A stretch of DNA of 13,130 nucleotides from JBHHYR01 sp046757585. GTDB taxonomy: Bacteria > Desulfobacterota > Binatia > HRBIN30. Every line of letters starts with the position of its first letter. Within the stretch, counting starts at the first letter, position 1. Shown here piece after piece: positions 1-7,780 of the stretch. A program made the translations under genes and the position numbers. The stretch lies in assembly GCA_046757585.1 (NCBI GenBank), contig JBHHYR010000108.1:1-13130 (forward strand), given 5' to 3'. Under the pieces are notes generated by a model that was given only the letters and a program-made list of their open reading frames with translations, was not told the DNA's origin and did no database searches.

Positions 1-2193
1 GAAGAAAGTCGTGTGGGCATTGTAACGGACGGGGTCCTGACCTCGTTCGAAATTGAAAGCTTCAGCCGGGAGCACCTGAAAGGCAACATCTACAAGGGAG
101 TCGTGCACCGTATTCATCCGGCGCTAGAGGCCGCCTTTGTTGATATCGGTGCGGACCGTGATGCCTTCCTGCCCCTGGATGAGATCTGCTTCCGCAATCT
201 GCCGGTTTCGACGCACAATGGCAGCCGTGCAGGCGAAGGGCACCGCCGGCCGCGGATCAAGGAGGTTCTCAAACCTGGGGAGGAAATCCTGGTCCAGATC
301 GTCAAGGAGGAGTTTGCGAATAAGCCGCCGACGCTGAGCACCTTCTACTCCCTGGCAGGCCGGTATCTGGTGCTACTGCCGGGCTCGGACGATGCGGGCA
401 TATCGAGACGGATCGAGGGGACGGAACGTACGCGCATCCGTGAGCTCATCGAGACGCTCCGGCCGCCCGAGGGTTTCGGTATCATCGTACGCACCGCCGC
501 TGGTTTTGACCAGGGGGCACGCGAGTTGCACCGCGATCTGGCGTATCTCCTGCGCCTGTGGGAAACGATCCAGCAAGCCGCCGGTAGCAAACCGGCCCCG
601 GCCCTGGTTTACCGCGAGCACGATCTGGTGTTGCGCAACATCCGCGACTACTTCACGCCTGACATCGACGAGATCTACATCGATAACGAAGAAGTCTGTC
701 AGCGTGCCCGCGAGTTCCTCCACGACGTCATGCCAAGCAAAGAGGACGTCCTCCATCTATATGAGGGGGACCAGCCGATCTTCTCTCAGTTCAACGTCGA
801 AGGCCAGATCGAATCAATATACAAACGCCGAGTGCCGTTGAAGTCAGGAGGTAGCATCGTCATCGATGGCACGGAGGCGCTGACGGCCATCGATGTCAAC
901 TCTGGCCGGTCAGTTCGGGGTAGCAGTCAAGAGGATACGGCCGTACGCACCAATGTCGAGGCAGCGGACGAGATCGCTCGCCAGCTCCGCTTGCGCGACC
1001 TGGGCGGCCTGATTGTCATCGATTTCATTGACATGCGGAGTTCGCAGCACAGTACCCAGGTGGAGCGAACACTGCGTGACGCGATGCGCCCCGACAAGGC
1101 TCGCCACGAAATCGGGCGGATTTCGCAATTCGGCTTACTGGAGATCTCACGACAGCGCTTACGCCCGGCCGCGGCAGCCACCTCGTATGCCGCCTGTCCA
1201 ATGTGCGAGGGACACGGTCTGGTGCGGACTACGGAGTCGGCCGCGTTGGTCGCCCTACGCAAGATCCACAACCGCGTGGCACAGGGTGATGCCATGACCC
1301 TGCGCATAGCGCTTCCGCCCGATGTGGGTGTCTATCTCTTGAACCAGAAGCGCGACGATCTGGCCCAGCTCGAGCGGCGGTACGCCACCCGGATCCAGGT
1401 TGTGCTCGATTCCGGACTCATGCCGCACCGGTCGGAATTTGAAGTGCGGCCCCGCGTGGCGGCGGGAAAACCCGAGGTGCCCCGCATGCGTCTGGGCGGC
1501 GTGCTAGCGGCGCAACCTGCCAACCCGGCGGCGAGTGGCGACAACGGCGGTAGCACGGACGATACGTCTGCGCCGGCGCCCCTCGCGGGGCGGGTGGTAC
1601 CGGCGGCTAGCTCCTCAGTGGCAATAAGCAGTGGCAAGCGCCGGCGTCGGCGCCGCGGTCGGCGGCGTGGGAGGGGACGGCAGGCGGCGGGCGCCATCGG
1701 CGAAGCCGTGACCGCGCTCGTTCCCGCCGTAGCAGCGGGTCAAGAACAGGCGGCGTCCAGTGCGCCAGAACCGCAAGAAGAGGGCGGGAGCGTGCCGTCC
1801 GGAAGAGAGCCGGACGCCGGCAGCGGGCTCACTGAGGCTGCTCCAGGCCTCGGGGCCCGCTCGGACGTACCTGGCGCGCCTGTAGCACCGGGAATCTCCT
1901 CCCCAGGTAGCGCCGAAGAGCCCGAACGCCGGAGACTGCCCGCGAAGCCACGGGCCAGACGCGCCCGCGCTAACACAAGTGGCCGGCGGGTACAGGGGAG
2001 TAAGCGAAAAGCTGCCGCCAATAAGGCTCCGGCAGGGGCCGCTGCTCAGGACACTGAGAAGGCGGGCAAGGCACCGCGCGCGAGAAAGTCCCGCCCGCGG
2101 GCCGCGACGCCGCGGCGGCGGCGCCCAGGGTCAAAGGCTTCCCCGCGCCCTGCTCCATCGGCGCGCCCCGACACGAGTGTGGAGACGCAGTAA
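1..2193 (+). CDS. rne/rng: Rne/Rng-family ribonuclease (RNase E/G), 5'-truncated by window edge
   Basis: Endoribonuclease for mRNA decay and rRNA/tRNA processing, cytoplasmic. The reading frame is open to base 1 and already reads EESRVGIVTDG, matching the EELRVALVDG segment about ten residues into E. coli RNase E, so the true start lies just outside; the GTG at 13 is not the likely start. Counting from base 13: an S1 RNA-binding domain lies near residues 20-115, with AxVDIGADRDAFLPL. The catalytic DNase-I-like metal residues are in AIDVNSGR (D294) and IDFIDM (D337/D340). The zinc-link CPMCEGHG (C395, C398) follows. After about residue 480 comes a low-complexity Ala/Pro/Gly tail with a dense basic run at 542-556 and a Lys/Arg-rich end (about 637-726), probably RNA- or partner-binding. 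The core is unmistakable; E versus G cannot be settled, since the tail is long like RNase E but lacks recognisable degradosome motifs. Confidence 0.95.
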   Translation, partial: EESRVGIVTDGVLTSFEIESFSREHLKGNIYKGVVHRIHPALEAAFVDIGADRDAFLPLDEICFRNLPVSTHNGSRAGEGHRRPRIKEVLKPGEEILVQIVKEEFANKPPTLSTFYSLAGRYLVLLPGSDDAGISRRIEGTERTRIRELIETLRPPEGFGIIVRTAAGFDQGARELHRDLAYLLRLWETIQQAAGSKPAPALVYREHDLVLRNIRDYFTPDIDEIYIDNEEVCQRAREFLHDVMPSKEDVLHLYEGDQPIFSQFNVEGQIESIYKRRVPLKSGGSIVIDGTEALTAIDVNSGRSVRGSSQEDTAVRTNVEAADEIARQLRLRDLGGLIVIDFIDMRSSQHSTQVERTLRDAMRPDKARHEIGRISQFGLLEISRQRLRPAAAATSYAACPMCEGHGLVRTTESAALVALRKIHNRVAQGDAMTLRIALPPDVGVYLLNQKRDDLAQLERRYATRIQVVLDSGLMPHRSEFEVRPRVAAGKPEVPRMRLGGVLAAQPANPAASGDNGGSTDDTSAPAPLAGRVVPAASSSVAISSGKRRRRRRGRRRGRGRQAAGAIGEAVTALVPAVAAGQEQAASSAPEPQEEGGSVPSGREPDAGSGLTEAAPGLGARSDVPGAPVAPGISSPGSAEEPERRRLPAKPRARRARANTSGRRVQGSKRKAAANKAPAGAAAQDTEKAGKAPRARKSRPRAATPRRRRPGSKASPRPAPSARPDTSVETQ

Positions 2194-2211
2194 GATTCTC
2201 CAATTTCTTTC

Positions 2212-2241
2212 TTGACGAATCTCCTGCAGCCATGTTACATA
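2212..2241 (+). promoter_or_regulatory. Possible sigma70-type promoter for the lysyl oxidase gene
   Basis: TTGACG at 2212-2217 differs from the -35 consensus in one base. It is followed after 17-18 bases by TTACAT/TACATA (2235-2241), a weak -10 preceded by TG. It lies in the 128-base gap after the ribonuclease stop and about 80 bases upstream of the GTG start. The -35 is convincing and the -10 is not. Confidence 0.4.
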
Positions 2242-2307
2242 CGGGACACGTTCCAGGTCCCAGAATGCCGGAGTGTGTGCCGGTACACGCGGGGGCGGTA
2301 CGCTACG

Positions 2308-2315
2308 GAAGGAGG
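2308..2315 (+). promoter_or_regulatory. Strong Shine-Dalgarno that decides the GTG start at 2322
   Basis: GAAGGAGG ends six bases before GTG 2322. The upstream in-frame ATG at 2232 has no such site and would put 30 non-hydrophobic residues ahead of an otherwise well-formed signal peptide. Confidence 0.8.
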
Positions 2316-2321
2316 CTCACC

Positions 2322-3941
2322 GTGCGGCAAGTGGCGTTAATACTGTTATGCGTAGTTGCTGCGCCCGTGGGGTGGTCCATGTCTGCCTGGGCTCACGAGG
2401 GTGACGGCAACGTGGGCGCTCCGACGGTGAACATTCCGCATCCCACATTGCCGCAATGCCAACGCGACGATCCGGATTTGCTGCTGCCCGACCTCGTTGC
2501 CGATAAACCCACTAGCGTCCGCAACATCTTTCAAGGGGGCCGGCGCGTGGTTGTCTTCACGACTGCTGCGGCAAACGTTGGCGATGGCCCGCTGGTCATT
2601 CAAGGTCAGACCGTCTCCACGCCTGAGCGGGTTTTCACGTTGGGGTACCAGATCATTTGGAAGCGAGACGGGTCGAAGTGCGCCCGTGCGGCAGGAGAAT
2701 TCATCTTTCATCCCAGCCACCAGCACTTCCATTTCGACGATTTCTACGGCTACGAGCTGCGCGCTGACGACCCCTTGACAGGCCCGATGGTTGCGAAGGG
2801 AGCGAAAGCATCGTTTTGCCTCCTGGATATCGAGAACATCAGGGGCTTCCGTCCCGATGACTTCCCCCGGCAGGTCACGAACCGCACGTGTGATAGTCAA
2901 GAAGGGACGCAGGGTATCTCGGTCGGCTGGAAAGACGTGTACGAACGGTTCGTGCCGGGTCAGTTCATCAGCCTCGATCTTGATGACGGGACTCAAGTGC
3001 CGGTCGGCTCGTATTTCCTGCTGAACGTGGTCGACCCCGATCACCTGCTTTGGGAAAAGAATACGGAGAACAACACGAGCTTCGTTCCGACCGCCGTTTT
3101 CCTTCCCCCGCCAGACCTTGCAACAGTGCTGTCCCGTCCCACGCTACGCCCCCGGCGTCCTATCTTGCGCGTGGGGCGCAGCCGGCCGACACGTGCGCCC
3201 AGGGTGCGGGCAACGCGTGCGCCCAGGGTGCGGGCAACGCGTGCGCCCAGGGTGCGGGCAACGCGTGCGGTTCGCGTGCGGCCGACGCGTACGCCGCGGG
3301 TGCGAGCTGCACGGCCGCACCGGATGAGGCCGGCAAGACCCTCTCGACCACAACGCCCGCAGCACCCGGCGCATCCACGCGGCCCGCATTCGCTGCCTAA
3401 CACGCCGACGCTCGTGCCGACGGCGACGTTCACCCCGGTACCGGCAGAGCCGGCGGCCGCTGGCGGGCCGGCCGGGACGCCAACCTCGACGGTTGCGCCC
3501 GCGACCTCGTGTGAGAACGCTTGCGCTTACGGCGTGTCGCAGATCCGGATGCTGTGGTACGGAAGCCTGGACCTGTCCATGTTCATCAGTCCTCGAGGCT
3601 GCGATCAGCTGACACCGGACTTCGGCTCGCAAGGGGCCATACAAATGACCAACTTTCTCACGGAAGCGCGTGATGATACCGGCGTGGAACACTTCGCGAG
3701 CTACGAGCTCGCCGACGAGGGCGCCGGTATGACCTCGACCGACGGTACTGTCCAGTTCACCCCGGTCGCCGATGGTTTCAGGTTTTCGTACAGAGTGGAT
3801 ATCCCAGCACCTGCGGACGCTAACGATGGCATCAACTTTCCGGTGGTCTTCGATTTTTGTCTGACGCTGGACGAACAAGCGGTGAAGGCTCGACTGGTGT
3901 GCCAGCCGAAGAACCGCGGCATGCTCTGCCATCAAGGCTGA
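2322..3941 (+). CDS. Secreted lysyl-oxidase-family copper amine oxidase with Arg-rich repeat linker
   Basis: Predicted exported protein of 539 aa. Residues 1-24 form a signal peptide (hydrophobic VALILLCVVAAPVG, cleavage after AWA-24). Residues about 60-265 match the lysyl oxidase catalytic domain: HPSHQHFHFDDF has the His cluster H130, H133, H135, H137, equal to the vertebrate WxWHxCHxHYH copper site. KASFCL contains K162 and GWKDVYERF contains Y207, aligning with the Lys and Tyr that form the lysine tyrosylquinone cofactor (K320 and Y355 in human LOX). The domain ends with ENNTSF, like the YTNNVV segment of LOX. The family oxidises primary amines to aldehydes with H2O2 release; the bacterial substrate is unknown. 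Residues about 282-385 are an Arg/Pro linker with RATRAPRV repeats, then a Thr/Pro stretch. Residues about 397-539 form an unrecognised domain with six cysteines. Apparently monocistronic. Confidence 0.88.
   Translation: MRQVALILLCVVAAPVGWSMSAWAHEGDGNVGAPTVNIPHPTLPQCQRDDPDLLLPDLVADKPTSVRNIFQGGRRVVVFTTAAANVGDGPLVIQGQTVSTPERVFTLGYQIIWKRDGSKCARAAGEFIFHPSHQHFHFDDFYGYELRADDPLTGPMVAKGAKASFCLLDIENIRGFRPDDFPRQVTNRTCDSQEGTQGISVGWKDVYERFVPGQFISLDLDDGTQVPVGSYFLLNVVDPDHLLWEKNTENNTSFVPTAVFLPPPDLATVLSRPTLRPRRPILRVGRSRPTRAPRVRATRAPRVRATRAPRVRATRAVRVRPTRTPRVRAARPHRMRPARPSRPQRPQHPAHPRGPHSLPNTPTLVPTATFTPVPAEPAAAGGPAGTPTSTVAPATSCENACAYGVSQIRMLWYGSLDLSMFISPRGCDQLTPDFGSQGAIQMTNFLTEARDDTGVEHFASYELADEGAGMTSTDGTVQFTPVADGFRFSYRVDIPAPADANDGINFPVVFDFCLTLDEQAVKARLVCQPKNRGMLCHQG
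3193..3264 (+). repeat. 24-bp direct tandem repeat, three perfect copies, in the lysyl oxidase linker
   Basis: Copies at 3193-3216, 3217-3240 and 3241-3264 are identical (each begins GTGCGCCCAGGG and ends CAACGC). Diverged copies follow at about 3265-3312 and a partial one precedes. The unit is a multiple of three, so each copy adds RATRAPRV-type residues without shifting frame. No unique spacers separate the copies, so it is not CRISPR. Confidence 0.95.
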
Positions 3942-4152
3942 GCGGCCGCTGCGTGTCGGTCCCCAAAGTCGCCCGCCCGTGTGGGGACACCAAGGTTGAT
4001 GCCGAGGGGTGCCGTCTGCACGTTCGTGGCGGCGTGAAGTTTGCGTCACCGGGGGGAATACTCTATTCTGCGTAGACTCTACGCTGCTGTGTGCGTACGC
4101 CGCCGGCTCAGGGCGGCAAGTGCGCATTGCGACGTGAGCGTGTTACGCGGTC
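3942..4152. other. 211-base intergenic region between lysyl oxidase gene and alaC
   Basis: This is the largest gene-free stretch in the window. It holds a weak hairpin, GTCCCC (3959-3964) with GGGGAC (3983-3988), which lacks a following T-run and so is not a convincing intrinsic terminator. A promoter candidate lies near 4041-4069. No RNA gene or conserved leader was recognised. Confidence 0.6.
4041..4069 (+). promoter_or_regulatory. Candidate promoter for the alaC-hom-glpX gene run
   Basis: TTGCGT (4041-4046) and TATTCT (4064-4069) are separated by exactly 17 bases, about 84 bases before the alaC start. Each hexamer departs from consensus by two bases. It is the best sigma70-like pair in the gap. 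Confidence 0.4.
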
Positions 4153-5361
4153 ATGAACTCAGCAGATTTTCCCCGCATCCGACGCCTGCCACCCTACGTG
4201 TTCAACATCGTCAGCGACCTCAAGCAGACGGCACGGCGTGCCGGCGAGGATATCATCGATTTCGGGATGGGGAACCCTGATGGGCCGAGTCCGCCGCACG
4301 TCGTTGCAAAGTTGATCGAAGCGGCCTCTAAGCCAGTCAATCACCGTTATTCCGTTTCGAAGGGTATCTACAAGCTGCGGCTTGCCATCACGGATTGGTA
4401 CAAGCGGCGTTACGGCATCGAGCTTGATCCGGACAGCGAGGCCGTCGCGACGATCGGTTCCAAGGAAGGTCTCGGCCACCTGGCACTTGCTATCCTTGGT
4501 CCGGGGGATGTGGTCTTCTGCCCGAGCCCGACGTATCCCATTCACCAGTATTCCGTCATTATTGCGGGTGGAGATCTGCGGAGTATTCCGCTGGTTCCCG
4601 GGGAAGACTTCTTCGCTCACCTGGTCGAAGCGATGCGCCAGACGTGGCCGCGGCCGAAGCTGCTCATTCTCAACTTTCCGCACAACCCTACCACCGAGGT
4701 GGTCGAATTGAACTTCTTCAAACGGATCGTGGAGTTTGCGCGTGAGCATGCGCTGATGGTGATTCATGACCTCGCTTACGCCGATCTGTGCTTTGATGGC
4801 TATCAAGCGCCCAGCTTCCTGCAGGTGGCTGGTGCGAAAGAGGTTGGGGTTGAGTTCTACACGGTCTCGAAGAGCTACAACATGCCCGGCTGGCGGGTTG
4901 GGTTCGCGGTCGGCAACGCCGCCATGATCGGGGCGCTCGCCCGTATCAAGAGCTACCTCGACTACGGCATTTTCCAGCCAGTACAGATTGCTGCCATCCA
5001 AGCGCTCAATGGGCCACAGAGCTGGGTCGAGCAGATCCGCCAACGGTACGAGACGCGCCGCAATGTTCTTGTCGACGGGTTGAAACGCATTGGCTGGGAG
5101 GTGCCCAAGCCGAAGGCGACCATGTTTGTGTGGGCGCCAATCCCGGAACCCTTTCGGAACATGGGATCGCTGGAGTTCTCCACCTTCCTCTTAGAGCAAG
5201 GGAAGGTCGCCGTGTCGCCTGGCATCGGATTCGGGGAGTACGGGGACAAATACGTGCGGTTTGCGTTGATCGAGAACGAGCACCGGACACGACAGGCGTT
5301 GCGCGGTATCCGCCGTGCCCTGAGCAAAGGGACGCCCGCAAGAATCCGTCAAGTCGGCTGA
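4153..5361 (+). CDS. alaC: AlaC-type glutamate-pyruvate aminotransferase (PLP class I/II)
   Basis: PLP-dependent aminotransferase of 402 aa, full length, cytoplasmic, forming alanine from pyruvate and glutamate. It matches E. coli AlaC closely from end to end: RLPPYVFNI, GEDIIDFGMGNPDG, ATIGSKEGLGHL, NFPHNPTTEVVEL, VIHDLAYADL, the PLP-lysine motif TVSKSYNMPGWR (K240), RIKSYLDYGIF and SPGIGFGEYGDKYVRFALIEN. The ATG at 4153 gives the family's MN..FPRIRRLPPYVF N-terminus, although its ribosome site is weak. It sits 14 bases ahead of hom, a pairing common in Proteobacteria. LL-diaminopimelate aminotransferase is a related family that would also fit an aspartate-pathway neighbourhood, but the sequence reads as AlaC. 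Confidence 0.92.
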   Translation: MNSADFPRIRRLPPYVFNIVSDLKQTARRAGEDIIDFGMGNPDGPSPPHVVAKLIEAASKPVNHRYSVSKGIYKLRLAITDWYKRRYGIELDPDSEAVATIGSKEGLGHLALAILGPGDVVFCPSPTYPIHQYSVIIAGGDLRSIPLVPGEDFFAHLVEAMRQTWPRPKLLILNFPHNPTTEVVELNFFKRIVEFAREHALMVIHDLAYADLCFDGYQAPSFLQVAGAKEVGVEFYTVSKSYNMPGWRVGFAVGNAAMIGALARIKSYLDYGIFQPVQIAAIQALNGPQSWVEQIRQRYETRRNVLVDGLKRIGWEVPKPKATMFVWAPIPEPFRNMGSLEFSTFLLEQGKVAVSPGIGFGEYGDKYVRFALIENEHRTRQALRGIRRALSKGTPARIRQVG

Positions 5362-5375
5362 GTTGGGGAAGGGAC

Positions 5376-6692
5376 GTGGGACGGGCAGTGCGGGTCGGCC
5401 TGATCGGCTTCGGTACGATCGGTACGGGAGTAATCAGACTCCTGCAGCACAATCGCTCGCAACTGCAAGCGCGACTCGGGGCGTCTCTGACACTGGCAGG
5501 GATTGCGGATGTCGATCTGCGCACTGACCGTGGCGTCAAGGTTGACCGTTCCCTGCTCACCAGCGACGCGCTCAGTCTCATCGACGATCCAACCATCGAC
5601 GTCGTCATTGAGTTGATCGGCGGGTACGAACCCGCGCGCCGTTTCGTTCTGCGTGCCATCTGCAACGGCAAGAGCGTGGTGACGGCCAACAAGGCGCTGC
5701 TCGCAGTCCACGGCGCGGAGATCTTTGCTCGTGCGGAGGAAGCGGGAGTCGATATCGGTTACGAGGCCAGCGTGGCTGGCGGCATTCCCATCATCCGGAC
5801 TCTGAAAGAGGGTTTGGCTGGCGATCGGACGCTGGCCATGTACGGCATTGTCAACGGGACGTCCAATTACGTCCTCAGCACCATGACGCAGCAGGGCGGA
5901 GAATTCGCGGCCGTGCTCAGGGACGCGCAACGGCAAGGCTTGGCGGAGGGAGATCCCACGTACGATGTCGACGGGATTGATGCGGCACACAAGCTCACGC
6001 TGCTCATTCAGCTTGGCTTCGGCGCAGCCGCACACTTTGCCGCGATTCCCGTGGAGGGTATTCGCCACGTCACCCAGCTGGACATCAGCTTTGCCCGAGA
6101 GTTCGGTTACGTAATCAAGCTGCTCGCGATCGCGAAGCAGGACGGCCGGCAGATCGAGGCGCGGGTGCACCCCACCATGGTGCCGCGACAGCATCTGTTA
6201 GCGGACGTTGGCGGTGCCTATAACGCAATCGCCGTGCAGGGGGAGGCGCTAGGCGCCAGCATCTACTTCGGGCTCGGTGCCGGGATGTTGCCCACCGCGA
6301 CGGCCGTGCTCGCGGATCTGCTGGAGGTGGCGCGTGGGGTAGTACGCAACCTGAAGGGCCGCGTCGCACCGCTCGGCTATCCCTTGACGCGCCAGCGGCA
6401 GGTGCCACTGAAGTCAATTGACGATCTCATCACGGAATACTACCTGCGCTTCATGGTGTTGGATCGACCCGGCGTCCTGGCGCGACTGTCGGGGATCCTC
6501 GGCAGACACGAAATATCCATCGCGTCCGTCATTCAGAAGCAGCGCGAGCGCGGTGCGAGTGTCCCGGTCGTCATTCGAACGCACCACGCTCGCGAGCGCA
6601 ACGTGCGGCGCGCGCTGCGGGCAATTGACCGTCTGGCCGTTGTCCGCGGCAGGTCTACCCTCATTCGGATCGAGAACAGTCTCGGCGAATGA
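5376..6692 (+). CDS. hom: Homoserine dehydrogenase with C-terminal ACT domain
   Basis: NAD(P)H-dependent reduction of aspartate semialdehyde to homoserine, the branch point to threonine and methionine. With the GTG at 5376 it is 438 aa, the usual length of monofunctional enzymes. The Rossmann motif GFGTIGTG is at residues 11-18. VVTANKALLA has the conserved K106, ASVAGGIPIIRTL is the substrate loop, and GDPTYDVDGIDAAHK carries the catalytic region with K206. An ACT domain (about 357-437, RFMVLDRPGVLARLSGILG) implies allosteric feedback, probably by threonine. The start was chosen because GGGGAAGGG lies just ahead and it is 14 bases after the alaC stop; GTG 5388 is a possible alternative. The open frame continues upstream over alaC, but that part does not resemble the family. 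Probably cotranscribed with alaC. Confidence 0.93.
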   Translation: MGRAVRVGLIGFGTIGTGVIRLLQHNRSQLQARLGASLTLAGIADVDLRTDRGVKVDRSLLTSDALSLIDDPTIDVVIELIGGYEPARRFVLRAICNGKSVVTANKALLAVHGAEIFARAEEAGVDIGYEASVAGGIPIIRTLKEGLAGDRTLAMYGIVNGTSNYVLSTMTQQGGEFAAVLRDAQRQGLAEGDPTYDVDGIDAAHKLTLLIQLGFGAAAHFAAIPVEGIRHVTQLDISFAREFGYVIKLLAIAKQDGRQIEARVHPTMVPRQHLLADVGGAYNAIAVQGEALGASIYFGLGAGMLPTATAVLADLLEVARGVVRNLKGRVAPLGYPLTRQRQVPLKSIDDLITEYYLRFMVLDRPGVLARLSGILGRHEISIASVIQKQRERGASVPVVIRTHHARERNVRRALRAIDRLAVVRGRSTLIRIENSLGE

Positions 6693-6699
6693 GCCATCG

Positions 6700-6724
6700 G
6701 TTGTGCCCCCTGATCTGGCACAAC
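6700..6724. repeat. 8-bp perfect inverted repeat between hom and glpX
   Basis: GTTGTGCC (6700-6707) and GGCACAAC (6717-6724) can pair around a 9-base loop, 8 bases after the hom stop. No T-run follows. It could be an operator or an mRNA-stabilising hairpin in the 66-base gap before the GlpX gene. Confidence 0.45.
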
Positions 6725-6758
6725 GAAGCGAACTCCGGTAAAGAGAAACGCAGGGAAG

Positions 6759-7712
6759 ATGGATAGGAACCTAGCCCTTGAAGCGGTACGGGTGACCGAG
6801 GCGGCAGCGCTGGCGGCGGCGCGCTTGATGGGCCGCGGCGACATTGAAGCGACAGACCGCGCCGGAGCCGAAGCGATGCGGAAGGCTTTTCGCTCCATCG
6901 CGATCAATGGCGTCGTGGTGATTGGCGAAGGAGACGAGAGCGAGGGCGACGTCCTTTACAACGGGGAGCACGTCGGAAGCGCCAGCGGCCCCGAGATCGA
7001 TGTTGCCCTCGATGCGCTCGAGGGCGCGACGATCTGCGCCACGGGCGGCTTCAACGCCTTGTCGATCATCGCCTTTGCCGAGCGCGGCGGCTTCTTGCGA
7101 TGCCCCGACACGTACATGGAGAAAATCGTGGTCGGACCGGATGGCCGCGGAGTGATCGATCTGGATAAGTCGCCGAGCGAAAATCTACGGGCCCTGGCGG
7201 ACGCGAAAGGCGTGTACGTCGCGGATCTGACCGTCGCCGTTCTCGATCGACCGCGTCACGAGGGATTGGTCACGGAAATTCGGCGGGCGGGAGGTCGGAT
7301 CAAATTGCTCGCGGATGGCGATGCCGCCGCAGGTATCGCAAGCGCGAAACCGGATTCAGGCATCGATATGCTGTTGGGCGTTGGCGGCGCTCCCCAGGGG
7401 ATTCTGACTGCCGCCGCCATGCGTTGCGTCGGCGGTGATATGCAGGCCCGGCTGAAGCCACGCAACGAAGAGGAAATGGCGCGCCTGCAAGACGCCGGTA
7501 TTCACGATGCCGGCAGGAAATACGCTCTCGAGGAAATGGCATCGGGGAGTGTGATGTTTGCGGCCACTGGCGTGACGAACGGTGACCTGGTGCGCGGCGT
7601 CCGCTTTTTCAAGGGTGGCGCCACGACAAACTCGGTCGTGATGCGCTCCCGGACCCACACCTTGCGCTTCATCGAGGCGACACACCGCTTCGACCTGAAA
7701 CCTGAGTATTAG
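6759..7712 (+). CDS. glpX: GlpX-type (class II) fructose-1,6-bisphosphatase homologue with altered active site
   Basis: Homologue of the gluconeogenic enzyme that removes the 1-phosphate of fructose-1,6-bisphosphate. It has 317 aa with the family N-terminus MDRNLALE, which fixes the start; AGGGAAG precedes it. Family motifs present include RVTEAAALAAAR, GRGD, VVIGEGD, YMEKIVVGP (Y119), DRPRH, LADGD (186-188), GGAP and FAATGVTNGDL. Numbering matches E. coli GlpX without gaps to at least residue 213, so positions compare directly. D33, E57, D85 and E88 are kept, but K29 is Ile, D61 is Ser, T90 is Ala (DALEGA in place of DPxEGT) and metal ligand E213 is Gln. The phosphate-binding segments look intact. 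Either the enzyme is inactive, or it has a shifted activity or a regulatory role. Fold assignment is sure; bisphosphatase activity is doubtful. Confidence 0.85.
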   Translation: MDRNLALEAVRVTEAAALAAARLMGRGDIEATDRAGAEAMRKAFRSIAINGVVVIGEGDESEGDVLYNGEHVGSASGPEIDVALDALEGATICATGGFNALSIIAFAERGGFLRCPDTYMEKIVVGPDGRGVIDLDKSPSENLRALADAKGVYVADLTVAVLDRPRHEGLVTEIRRAGGRIKLLADGDAAAGIASAKPDSGIDMLLGVGGAPQGILTAAAMRCVGGDMQARLKPRNEEEMARLQDAGIHDAGRKYALEEMASGSVMFAATGVTNGDLVRGVRFFKGGATTNSVVMRSRTHTLRFIEATHRFDLKPEY

Positions 7713-7780
7713 GCGGGTCGTGGCAGAGCAGTGCCGAGAGACGGCGTGTGGCTGGGTGAGGGCTTCCGCAGAGGTCTGAG

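Noticed and set aside
2232..2321. ATG 2232 as start of the lysyl oxidase gene
   Set aside because: No ribosome-binding site there. GTG 2322 has an ideal GGAGG and begins a proper signal peptide.
3193..3312. Tandem repeats as a CRISPR array
   Set aside because: Units are contiguous without spacers, in frame and translated.
3144..4127. 327-codon open frame on the - strand opposite the lysyl oxidase gene
   Set aside because: It exists because the GC-rich 24-bp repeat is free of stops in several frames. It is Arg/His-rich with no domain, and the + strand protein has clear homology over the same bases.
4153..5361. LL-diaminopimelate aminotransferase (DapL) as identity of the aminotransferase
   Set aside because: Motifs follow E. 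coli AlaC almost position by position, so AlaC is the better call.
5130..5375. N-terminal extension of homoserine dehydrogenase back to an ATG at 5130
   Set aside because: It overlaps the conserved end of alaC and the extra 82 residues do not resemble the family; the GTG 5376 gives normal length and N-terminus.
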